Source of the DNA: Branchiostoma lanceolatum
Taxonomy: Eukaryota > Chordata > Leptocardii > Amphioxiformes > Branchiostomatidae
Assembly (NCBI RefSeq): GCF_035083965.1
Contig: NC_089722.1
Coordinates: 23,892,142 to 23,956,141, forward strand
Direction of reading: 5' to 3'
Length of the DNA: 64,000 nt
Shown here: positions 47,201-58,900 of the stretch, in pieces
Numbering within the stretch: the stretch's first letter is position 1
How the letters are laid out: the number at the start of each line of letters is the position of its first letter
Notes under the pieces: generated by a model
The model's database searches: none
Seen by the model: only the letters and a program-made list of their open reading frames with translations
What the model was told of the DNA's origin: nothing
Made by a program: the position numbers and the translations under genes

Positions 47201-49111
47201 TGGCAGGAGTCACCTGTGGTTACCTGCTGGTTCCCTTCTGGACCTTCTTCGGTGCCACCTGTATTGGCAAGGCTGTCATCAAAATGCACATACAGGTAAC
47301 TTAGACATTCTTCAAGCCCCTGTCATACAGCATGAAAAACGAGTCTGAAAGCTCTAAAGGACATTTTTGGTTGTGATATACCAGTGTTCTCTGGATCATA
47401 AGGGATTGGCCAATGTCCGTAGGTCACCGTGCCCCGTTTATACGATAGGGTAGATTTTCGGGTGAAAAATGTGACCCTCTGTCGATTTTACCATCGAATA
47501 ATCTTCTGTCAATCAACAAATACGACCAAAATGCTTGGAAATTGTAATTGAATTGTAATTGTGGAAAAATGATGTGCTGAATGTAATGGCTTCTAATGAC
47601 ATGTTTTTTACCTTGCAGAAAATCTTTATCATCACCATCTTCAGTGCACATCATATAGAAACTCTTGTGGGCCTCTTAGGGTAAGTATCATATAGAACAT
47701 GCACCAGGGCTTGAAATTCCCTCCTGAAATTTGCTGGAAGTTTTAAGATTCGAGAAAAAACAGCTTTCAAACAGGAAAAGGGTATTTTAAGCCATGCTTA
47801 CTATTATTGGGACAATGAACAAGTCTCAGAAATGGACTGGATTACATGTACATGTACTTGAAAAGATCCTAATGCTCAAGTTGTATAAAGAAATGTGATT
47901 CTTAAGTGTCAACGTTTTTTCCTGAATGATGCATTGAGTAGAAAGCATTAGTAGTACAACATTTTATTACAGATTAATGCTTCAGAATCTATAATCCTAT
48001 TTTTCCCATGCCATGTGTTCAGGCAAGTTCCCAAGATTGGACCGTCTTTAACAGCACCATTCCAAGACTTCCTGGAGAAGCAAAAGAAGAAATTCCACAT
48101 CAAACCTGGCACAAATGTACCCTCGGTGAGTATACAAATTGCACATGTAGCTAATGCTAAATAAGCACAGTCAAACATAAAGTCACAGAAACGTTTATTT
48201 AAAGAGATAGAAGATAACTGCCTACCATGAATCTTAAGCAAGGTTACATTGTAGTGATTCCAATGATAGTTTTCTTGTAGTTTTTAGTTGGTTATGAAAG
48301 ATTTGATTTCTTACACTGTCATTCTTCTGCCTCATGATACATGTACCGGCACTGCAAAAATTTACCTACATTAAACTCTGTGACATGCGTCAAATCGAGT
48401 CTTGGCTGACTTGGTATGAGCCAAGAACAAGTTAACTACAACCCAAAAATGATGGAAATCCATTCATCCCTTTTGTGTTATCCTATTCCAAAGTTTCCAA
48501 TAAAACCATGCCTGCAGGGTGTCCAAACCAACACCACTTCTTCCCAAGCCTCAAAGCTGCTCACTCCATAAAAGAAATGGCATGTTCAGAACATGAGGTA
48601 CTAAAACTGGAAGTTCCGCCGCGGTATCATAGAAAGCTGCTAAAAGGCCCATAATCAAACCTGTCTTTTGTTTTGTGGATAAACCAGATATCATAAAAAT
48701 CCATCGGTATTTCTTGAGTTATGCTACAAACTAAACCATGGATGGTACCGCAAACATTACCTTCTTGGTGAAGGTACAATGTAATTATAGCCTAAGTGTC
48801 ATTCTGTTTCAGTTCCAGGCTCTACCTTTTGTTTGGTGAAGGTAGAGCCTGGAACTGAAATGGGATGATACTCAGGCTAATGTAAATATGCTTCAATGCG
48901 CAACTTGTAAAATAGTTAAATTCATGATGAAGGTTGCTGCCGTAAGTTGACACAGTTTCTTTAATTCCAGGAGACCAACTGGCTGTCTTATGTCTTCGAG
49001 AAAGTCCTGATCTTGATGATTGCATACTTTGTCCTGTCCATTGTGAACTCCACTGCACAGAGCTACCACAAGCGCAAGTCAAAGGAAAACCACCACAAGC
49101 TTAAAGTTTAG
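41245..49111 (+). CDS. VMP1: vacuole membrane protein 1 with N-terminal SAP motif
   Basis: Thirteen coding exons: 41245-41397, 43017-43156, 43614-43760, 44123-44213, 44446-44556, 45114-45193, 45399-45480, 45819-45971, 46937-47017, 47179-47295, 47619-47680, 48023-48125, 48971-49111. All are GT-AG and in phase, giving 486 residues (human VMP1 is 406). VMP1 is an ER multi-pass protein of the VTT/DedA group, a phospholipid scramblase needed for autophagosome formation. Family signatures: [69 protein letters not shown], then [15 protein letters not shown] and PFWTFFGAT. An acidic run ([16 protein letters not shown]) follows the GELPPYF segment. The first two exons add about 80 residues not in the human protein, with a SAP-type helix-extended-helix ([17 protein letters not shown]). 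The start is the ATG in CCAACATGG; an in-frame ATG 19 codons upstream is possible. Confidence 0.95.
43328..43346. repeat. poly-G run
   Basis: About 17 consecutive G residues in VMP1 intron 2, with a further GGTGGG. Could form a G-quadruplex; also prone to sequencing error. Confidence 0.8.
46030..46185. repeat. compound (TG)n microsatellite
   Basis: Runs of TG broken by GACTGTG, ACTATG and TCTG words in VMP1 intron 8. The cysteine/valine-rich ORFs crossing it are artefacts. Confidence 0.85.
47705..47755. repeat. left-end fragment of the CAGGGCTTGAAAT element
   Basis: CAGGGCTTGAAATTCC at 47705 matches the left ends at 1197 and 1952. No matching right end was found, so this is a fragment. VMP1 intron 11. 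Confidence 0.4.
48480..48780. repeat. dispersed repeat, second copy, in VMP1 intron 12
   Basis: Shares GGAAGTTCCGC, an AGAACATGAG word (AGAACACGAG in the first copy), a TTGAGTTAT word and the palindromic end ACCTTCTTGGTGAAGGT with the block at 6475-6912. Non-coding. Confidence 0.5.
48788..48879. mobile_element. hairpin MITE with TAGCC/GGCTA ends (copy 1)
   Basis: 92 bp. The arms TAGCCTAAGTGTCATTC and the mirrored GATGATACTCAGGCTA fold together through an internal match (TTTCAGTTCCAGGCTCTACC). It is flanked by ATGTAATTA (48779-48787) and ATGTAAATA (48880-48888), a 9-bp target duplication with one mismatch. VMP1 intron 12. The 9-bp duplication and long inverted ends suggest a Mutator-like origin. 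Confidence 0.7.
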
Positions 49112-52100
49112 CCAAGAAACTAGCAAAGGTCCAGACAACACATACATTAATGGTAAATTTATTATGAGCATATCAAGGCAACAGATTATCTGCTTAGCTA
49201 CACCTCTTGAAGTGTGTTGGACATTTACTCCAAATAACACTGGTTGCTTTAAGGCTAAAAAAACACTGGATACATGCAATAAGCAATGTGACTTTTAAGG
49301 TCAAATATCTCAGTAACCACAACATGTATGACAGTAATGTAGATATTACAATATAGAAGGATGCATACTTTTTAAAATAGCATGTGAAACTTAACTGCAC
49401 AGCCACTAACAAGTTGAAATACTTAAAGCCTTCTAAATATCAGGGATTGAATTTTGGAAATGCCTTTCCAAGTTCAAAGTTACCAGTGTTGAATGACATT
49501 TTGAAGCTTTAGTTTTGGGTCCAAACAATAGTAAACAAGACATGTAATTTCAGGTAGATGTTGGTATCAAGAGGTGTAGCTTTTAGGGGAAAAGCTGTTG
49601 TAAGCAGAAATATTTCTTTAAGTTTTGATCATCTCTACTACAGCCTCCCTTATGGGTTACAGTTTATACATGAAGATGTCTCGGTGTAAAAGCTTCCAGG
49701 CTATTTTTACCGCATGTACTGTAGTCAACAAATTTGAGCTTGTTCCAGAAAAAGTGGAAACAAAACTTCTTAGAGCTGAAAATAATAGATTGAAAGTATG
49801 TTGATGACAGGTCATCAGAAGTATTCACTGACACTGAAAACATCAAGTTTTTCTTCTCCAATTTTAACCCTACTTCCACCTTTTGTATCTTGGGGGAATT
49901 CCAGCACTTATGCTGTCAGATGATTAATGCAGCCAAATTTTGCTACCTATGTATGTGCAATTTTTAACAATGATTGGAACACTTACTTGAGTGTTGAGAA
50001 TGAAAGGAGAGTTACGACTGTAATGTTAGTAGAATTATATTGTAGTGATATTGTTATTAATCTACTTGGTACATACTTGGTATCAATGTGTGAATAATTC
50101 TGTCAGGTTGTTAGATCATAGAATACATGTATTAACAGTTTTCTACACACAACCAAAACCTTGGCAGATAAAGAAGTGCAAGGTGTCATACAATGTCATC
50201 TTTGTTATCAGTCTTCTTCAAACCGTTACAAGTGAGAGTTAAAGTTGATGGTAACAAACAATATGGTAAAGGAAAATGAAGTAGTCTCAAGCTTACAAAC
50301 AGAAAGTTTCTGTCAACACAAATTACTAGTAGAACTGTGCCAAATGACCTGAAAACTGTATGTTCTTATTGTTCTTCTACAAAATTAAGACAAATTTGAT
50401 AAGACATGATATAAATTCAATTGCGGATGACTTGATATTCTTATTAACAATTTAAAAAAAAATATCAGTTGAGTTTGTCAATGTGGATCTATAAGTCATA
50501 TTGGTTGTAAATAATCTTTTGGGAAGAGTTTGTACACAGATGATGTGCAATGTTGTTGGTTATATATGGTAGTGGGATAAAGTTGACATATCATATGTCG
50601 TGTTATGGTAAAATGTAGGGCAACTGTAGTTTCCATTTCTGTTTTACAGTAACTAACATACATGGTTAAATAAGTTTTTAGTTGCGCCATTTGATTTTTT
50701 TATGAGGGCCGGTCAGAGAAATGTATTCCAATATTGATGAGTGGGGTGGTGAAGAACAATTTAGAACATTGGCTATCAAAATCTTATGGGGGAAGCCAAC
50801 ATATGGGTCTAAGGCATAAGTGTCATAAACTAGTGCTATTGTAGCAGTGTACTGTATTGACAAGTGTAAGTGCCTCCTGGTAATATGCAAGCATAATGTA
50901 GTGTGTGTAGATGGACACAGATGTGACAATTCTGTGTTATTTCTGTGCTGTCCATAGGTAGTACATTGTAGTTACAATAGAGGAAGTGTATGAATGGTTA
51001 GTGATGTAGGTCTTGTTAGAATTTAGTGTAGGTGAAAAATAGTGGAATAATATGAGGGGATCATACATGTAAATGGACATGGTCTCCCTCCAATATTCAT
51101 AACTCTTTGCCAGGTATGAAGGTTTTAGCACTTGCACATGAAGTCTAACCTTCATCAATGCATGAAGCACTTGGTCTATGTTAGATCTGTTTCAAATGCA
51201 ACAATAAATTATGGGTTCAGAAGTACATTTTTTCCATGTTTACTATTGTTCAGGGCTGTTTGGATGTGCTACTCTGGTACAGTTATCAAATCATGGCTCA
51301 CATTTTGTTGCTCTTTCTGTACAATAATGTTCAAGTCACTAATAATTCATTTGATATTTTGAATGAGGGTTGTTAACATGTGTTTTCTGTTATGCATTTA
51401 GCTGAAGTACTACCCTACTCCAACCCTATTCACCCTTTTGTCAAGCAATACAAAATAAATGTAGTGTACAGAAATACACTAAGATTGGTTTCTGCTGATG
51501 AAAATGTAAACAGACAAAGCTGTACTAACTCTTAGTGTATGTTAACAGCCCTTGGATGTTACTAGCCTGAATGATAACAAATATTAATGGATTGTATAAT
51601 GGGCAAAAGGCTCCCTTTGACATGATCTAGACTACAAACAATGACACATCACGCAGTTTAAAGACAAGACCAATTGTTTTATTCTATGAATCAGAATTCT
51701 GAGACCAAAATCTTTAATGTCTTAATTTCACCACTTCATTCCAAACAGCCTCTCTTAGTATTATTTATAATGTCATGAAATGAGTCGTTGATGGAAAGAC
51801 AAGGTGCATGTATTCAAAATTGCCCATCTTTGAAAATGGAACACCAATTATTTCAGCTTAACTTCACAAGTACATCTGAAATTATCACACCAAGTAGGCT
51901 TGGAACCCATGTTTCCTTAATAGCAGCATGAATTATATCTATTGATACATTTCTGTCACAAGTTTGTCTATATTCTACCTATTAGTTTATTTATGTGACA
52001 TACATGCAGTTTAATATACCATGTTACTTTCAAACACTGCAAAGTGCACCGCACTTAATTACAATGTACATGTGCAATAATGAATAAGTTAATTAGAAGA

Positions 52101-52595
52101 GTTAGTACTTAGTATTACTCAGTTGTCTTATCACCAAGAAAAAGATTTTCTTTCATTACTTTTGCTCACTGGACAAGATCATGTAAAAATTGCATAACAA
52201 GAGGAGCTTCATCATTCAAATTTCCAAATATTGGAATTATTATTGTAGAAACCCTGAAAATCTTGGGAGCAGTGCAAAGGAAGTAAGAATACAGGAATTT
52301 GTCGTGTATGGCTCCATGGCTTTTAATCTTAAGATGCTCATTAGCCAGACTCAATTATAGTGTTCCTATCCTCATACATGTAGCACTTCTTGTCTTGAGG
52401 TATCAGTGGACACAATATGCCCCCACATCGTACATGGTTTGGGCCATAATATTTGTATGATGCAAAACATTGATGCAATATGAATGTCTGACAATGATTT
52501 GTCCATACTAAACAAAGTGTGGAAGCCAACTTGAATGCTATATCAAGACCTTTGCAGTACCATATCTCACTCGATTCCATTTTAGATCCAGAGCA
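49112..52595. other. VMP1 3' UTR and flank, converging on MIOX
   Basis: No coding exon was supported. AATAAA words at about 51204 and 51453 are candidate VMP1 polyadenylation signals, implying a 3' UTR of up to about 2.3 kb. A plus-strand TTTATT at about 51986 could act as a minus-strand signal for MIOX. Confidence 0.4.
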
Positions 52596-52604
52596 ACACC
52601 ACTG

Positions 52605-52731
52605 TAGCCTGGAATCCCGACCTATTTATAGCTGCCGGGTCTCTTCTCTCCCTCCGCAAAATAGAAAAATACTATTTTGCGGAGGGAGAGAAGAGACCCG
52701 GCAGCTATAAATAGGTCGGGATTCCAGGCTA
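52605..52731. mobile_element. hairpin MITE with perfect 60-bp arms and 9-bp target duplication (copy 2)
   Basis: Arms 52605-52664 and 52672-52731 are exact reverse complements over 60 bases around a 7-base loop. Ends are TAGCCTGG and CCAGGCTA. The 9-bp word ACACCACTG flanks it exactly at 52596-52604 and 52732-52740. It lies about 180 bases past the MIOX stop codon, so probably in the MIOX 3' UTR. The perfect arms and exact duplication suggest a recent insertion or conserved folding. Confidence 0.85.
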
Positions 52732-52908
52732 ACACCACTGCTTATGAGATTTTGGTATATCTTATTTTAGACTTCAGCAGAAGTTACTGATCACCTGAGA
52801 CATTTACAACAAATCATCGCTGTTGTTAAAAGCAGAGTTTGTAGAGCAGATATATCTTTTACTGGAGGAGTGTTTTCCAAAGGTGCGTATCTTAGTGTGA
52901 CTGACATC

Positions 52909-55900
52909 TCACCAGCGCAGCTTGCCTGGGATGTACTTGTCAATCAGGCCCTGGTAGTAGGGCTTGAGGGCCTCGATGTCAGGGAGGTCATCTGCCTTGG
53001 AGTACAGGTCAAATTTGCTGCAGGAAGAGACAGATCTGTTAGGCCTGTAGGGCTTAATACAGTCTTTTACGTGTCACTTTTAAAGGGGACATTTAAGATA
53101 TCATCATCATCATCTTCACCGCTTTTTATATAGGTTCTTCCACTGAGGACGTCATTCAAGATATACATGTAGCACTTTTTATGGAACTGATAGATGCACA
53201 TCACTCTATAGTGTCAAATACTACAACATGTTTTCTCATTTTTCCCACCTCTCATGGCAGCCACAAAAGATTTCTAGAATTGCTACGCACTACTGGAATG
53301 TGCTATCTTCAAAAAGGATGGCATCCAAACTTATTACAAACAAATTGGTAATCCCTTACATTATTATGTATTATCATTACCAGAGTGGCCACCTGTCTAT
53401 TCTGACCATTTGTAAGCCACTGAATGATCAGTATTATATGGACATGTTTGACTGTACATTGTACATAACATTTATCATACTGACTTGAACTCCTTGACCC
53501 ATGCCAGCATCTCCCTGTCCTTGTTGTTGCACAGATAGTCGTAGTCCCCGCTTCCGTGCCACGGGTAGAACGAGTGGAAACGGATCACGTACAGCGCCTA
53601 CAGAAATAGTATGGTTACCTTTCAAACTTGTGCAACTTTTTTCTGGGTCCTTGACCATGACAATGCCGTTTCATTTAAATAAAGCAAGTTTTTAGTTTTG
53701 GTAATATCTTTAGCATGTACTCACACTATACAGTATAATTGAATTCTAAGGTATTCATGGCTATGTGAAATTAGCTTTTAGTTCTTATTGTTATCTTACG
53801 TTATATCATAATAGATGGTTCTATTTGTTGTTGAATCAAGGAAAATAAGATTCTCAGGTATTCAGTAACAGTCAAATTTTGGTGGGCTGAAGGTTTAAGC
53901 TTAAATCCAGCACAAATATGTGTTCTTACCTCTTCTGGCAGCTTGGTATTGTTTCCCTTAAGGACATGATACATGTACTCTGTGGACGAGACCAGCAGAA
54001 GGTACACAGTTAGGAACTTGAGGTGGTGACAAGCCTAGTGAACATGTATAAGACCTCTAATTCCAGATTTACTATCACACAAATCAATCAATCCTGTTAA
54101 CAGATACATAAGAAATTTGATTGATGCACAAAGTCTCAAGCCTTATAAATTGTTTCTTTCATGCTTGATAAGACAAGACGTCATTCATGCACAAGAAGTC
54201 AAAACAATTTCTAACCATTATCTAAATTAAAATTAATGCCAACAGGAATTTTGTAGCCTCCATACCAGTACAGACTCTCTGTGCCTTTTTTTGGGCTTCT
54301 AATACACTGTTTTGCTGATGACTTCTTTTTGTACTTGGTCGTTTGTGCAGTCGGCCTGAAGAGCCCGTAGAGCTGGGCCGACTGCACAAACAAACCAGCA
54401 CAAAAAGAAGTCATCAGCAAAAAAGTGTGTTGTAAGCCAAAAAAACACGCCCAGAGAGCCTGCTATGGAGGCTACATTTTGTGTGAAAGAACACTTACTC
54501 TACATTGATATCTACAGAATAATTGGATGGTTAAAAGGATTATTAGTCAGTCAGTCCCCACTGCAAGCACAAAAAACAACAACAAAACTTTCTGGAAAAA
54601 CCATTGGGAAAAAATCATCCTCCGGATTTGTGTATTATGATCCAAGGCCAGAAAAACTTCGGTTCTGGATTTCTAATCACAGAGCCCAAAAATATTTCTA
54701 TATTTTGGGAGAGACAGTTGATTGCTTATTGGTCAAGCTATATACCAAAAACAAATGATTATCTCTGTCGCCTCAACTTGGGTCCTGCTTTAGTTCCTAC
54801 TTTTAGTAAAAAGATTTGGGGCAAAATGGGTACTACCATCATGGCCCCAAGACATTAGGACTTTGTCCAAGCCACAGTTTTCCTCGTACATCCCAAGTTT
54901 GGTGCTGAAACAATACAAAAGCACATACAAAGGTTTGATATCACAAAGCAAAGCACTAAGAGCTTTATTAGCCTCTAGCCCCTCTAGCTGATTGCCTCAG
55001 TACTGCAGTGTTCTTCCCTTCTTTTGTCACTTCAAATCTGTTACAGTAGCTCTTTTATATAATACTGTGGCACTTTTGGCACATATACATATAATAGCAG
55101 TTATAAACCTCTAAGAAAGGCTTTATGAATATGAATATGAGGTATGAAATATCAAAATGATGATGCCAAGGGTCAAGAAAGAAAGAAAAAAAATTAATTA
55201 AGTTTACTCAAATGTTGTCAAGACATAAAAACTAAATAAATGCTATCATTCCATTTGGGTCATTTTAATCTGCAGCTATTGAAAGATGTTACAAGAAGCA
55301 TATCCAAGAGAACTGGAAGAACACTGGCACTGTGACTGAAACAGGGTGCCTTTGCTTGACTGTTCTGTGCACACGCAATAATGCAAACCTTTCACAGCCA
55401 AGAATCCTGCACAGGCATCCCAAGCTTGTGACTGACTTCACTTTACTAGTCTGCAGGCTCCACTGTGTTCCATGTCAATCGGGATCTTGTCTGGCATCTG
55501 CTTGCCACATCCAGGACTGGTATATTTTGTGGTGTCAAGATATTTAACTGACAGGTATGTATAAATTGGGACCCAATCTAGATTTTTTCCTGGATCATAG
55601 CTTTGAAAAAAATTACTAAAAAAAAAAGATGCCCTCCAACCTTGAAGTGTTTCTGTATGCATGATGTATGTGAAATTCACCTGGAATTCTTAATAATATA
55701 GAGGAAAGAAAATGGGCCTACGACAGCGTGGTATGGTGTCCAAGGGACATACAACTGTAAGTTCCTGATGACATTGAGCAACCATGGCTTTGGCTTGAGC
55801 TGAAAGTTAAATCTACAAAAATGAGCGCTCATAGCATGAGATGAAATCACAGTTGGCTGTTCATACAAAGGGTATATAGACAATGGTCTAGCCAATATCG

Positions 55901-58900
55901 AGAGATGATTGTATTGAAAGTCAGAGGGAAACCAAACGGGGGCAACTTGTAGCAGATGAAATATGCTTCCTCAACAGACTTTCTCAGAACTTAATACTTG
56001 AGGCTGACAGGGTCGTTGTATTTTCAGAAGAAAATGTCATCTGCTTTTGAGAAGTCAAGGAGGCAGCACAGGTAGAAGGTGGCAGGTTTGGGTGTGGCAA
56101 CTTTTCAAAACTTGGTGCTGAGTTTCTCTGTATGAAATTTCCCGAAACTAGAGGATACTCCAGGCTTCAAACAAAAACTACACTTCAAGTCTATGATTTC
56201 TACATCTTCAGAGAATTTTTTCCATGGTGTGATTACGAACATAAACTTCGAGGAGAATTTCCATTTTCATTTGCGGTAAACACAAAAGCCAATGTGAGAG
56301 GCTGATATTATTCCAAAGGTAGTAAGGGGGGATCTTGGAATCCTTCAATCCTGGAGGAAACATGGCATGGTCAAGTAGGAAATGGTTGCTTCTGAATCTT
56401 ATAATAAAAACAGCTTGGTTGTTTTCCATTACAAAACATTCCACATTCTGTCATGTGCCAGCTCTGAGATAGGATAGTGCAGCAGTGGTGGATATGACAA
56501 AGGCCATGACAGATACCACCTTGAACTTTTGAACTGCTTTTGGGCAGTGTTTCTACATTGATCAATTTGCAAGAATACCACTGTTTACTCCCAAACCAGC
56601 TGTCTCTATCAATTTGATACTGATCAACAAACAGAAAAAATCAGAGAACATATCAAGAGAGGTCTATGCAGTAGCAACCATTCCCTGAAAACAGCCACGA
56701 AAAAGAACTGTTCATGGATGTTCATACAGAATTAACAGCTCAAGAATTGCTTTTTAGTTGAGCAAAGAAAACATAATCCATTTTTGGAAACAACTGAAAT
56801 ACAAGATTCAACTTATTGTGAAAGTGATTGAGCTTGGTATTTGAAAACATTGTTTCAAAAATATCTGACAAGTAGAGGTTTGGGTTTTCTTCCACACCAT
56901 GCTGCAGTTTGCCACCTTCTACTGAAAGGCGCGCCCTCAGATGCGGTACTTACTTGAATTTAGGATCCTTCATGTCAGGATTGTCCTGGAAAGTGCTGTG
57001 ACGGAAGACAACAGACTCAGCAGGCTGGCAGCCCGTTGGAAATGTGTCGCCCACCACACACCACTGTACAAGCAAACACAGAGAGAACAAAATTGGATGA
57101 AAACTCCTTGATTATACATACAAATGTGGGATAATTTCTATCATTCTACATTGTATCGTCTTGTCTCTCATTCAGAATGGAATTAAACAGGATCATGCTT
57201 TGCAATTTGTGGTTCTACACGTAAATACTGGCCTGCTACTGGATTCAAACTCGGAACCATCAGATTCTAGGTCAATAACCCTAACCAAAAGACCAAAACT
57301 TTCTTAATCTATGTGACTAAAAATCATGCTTTGCAGTCGTGGATATCCATGGCTGTAGACTTTGCAATAAGTTATACCTCTTTCCCGGATTTTGTTTTAA
57401 AAATGGATGAATTCCGCAGCAAAAGACAAGTCCCTTCACCTCTGTTGGTTTCACTACTAAAAGTGGTTAATCCCTTAATTTATATCCCACATTTAGGAAA
57501 TACCTGAGCTACGTTCTGAAACTGCATGGTATAGTGCAAAGTAAAGCTACCGGTAGCACTGTCATACAAATGCAGTAGAACAACAGTATAAAACAAGGCA
57601 GCACTGACATTCTGTTGTGTGGTGGGTATTCTGATGATCCTAACTGGAAGAAGACAGTTTAATGTTAGGACAACAGAACTGACCTGTGGCTCCCCCCAGA
57701 TAGCCATGATCTTCCCAGCATCGTGGATCAGACCAGTCAAGTGCAGCCAATCTAGACAGGAAAGAGTATACACTGTCAGTTACTTACATGTATGCGGTGT
57801 CAAAACATTTTAAGGAAGATTATAATTAGCCAACATCAGAAATGTCTTGAGATTCATGTCACCAACCTTTATCTGGGTGCTTCTCCCTCACACTCTCTGC
57901 TGTTTGGAAGGCATGGTAGATGTTTGGAACATCAACCTAAATGTATGAAAATACAGAACACTTTGATTCTATGTGTGGATTGGCAACGAAGATAAAGACT
58001 ACAAAACTACTTGTATTTCTTTACTGTATCCCTTCACACTCAATTGCAATCACGGGGCATTTGTTTTTTTCTTGCCCAGGACTTTGGGGGTTATTTCATA
58101 CCAGAAAGATTTCACAAAGAAAAATCGAGGAGAGGCTCACATCAGGGTCACTCTCATCCACCAGGTTGTTCAACTCCTCCAGACACTCTAACATGGTCAG
58201 CTGGGCGTGGTCCAACTTACACCAGTGCTCCATCTGGAAATACAAAGCGACCAAATGACACTCTCTACTTGAATCTTGCAGCCTTTTTTTAACCTTCTCC
58301 CTGCTGCCTAATTCTGTAATTAGTGCAGATTTGTTTCTTCCTTTTCAGGAAAAGGGTTAGACAAATCTTTTTCAAAAAGTTGGGGGTTGCTTCAATGGTA
58401 CACTTGAAAACTAACATCTTAAGACACAAAGTGTTGTAGGGACTCTACCAGTGGCTTCAATTGTATATTCTGGACAAGAGCAACCTTGTGTTTATTATCA
58501 TTTTAGATGTCTACCAATTCATGGTCCTGTTTCTTTCACAGATCAATGTTTTTTCAACTTAATGCTATGTGAGAAATGCTCCCATGGTGTCCAGGGATAC
58601 AGGATTTAAAGTTTTATTCCAACACAAACATTTAACTGCAGCAGGAGCATCTACGGGTCAAATTCCACCTGCACCAGGGACACGGCCACCTGACTATCTC
58701 GCACGTGAAAACGGTCAGTCTCAAGAGTATAACAGCACAGGAAATTGCACAACTGGGTACATAAACTCCTCCTCAACACTGCTGGCAAACTTAACACATG
58801 ACAAAAAAACATGCTCAGGTTAGCAGTTCTAATAAGGCTTAACTATTTCTATTCAAAGCAGTTAACAAGTCATTGATTAAGTGGGTCACAGGTCCTTGGC

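Noticed and set aside
49112-52600. miR-21 homologue downstream of VMP1, as in vertebrates
   Set aside because: No match to the mature miR-21 sequence was noticed in the introns or 3' flank. The linkage is known from vertebrates and is not supported here.
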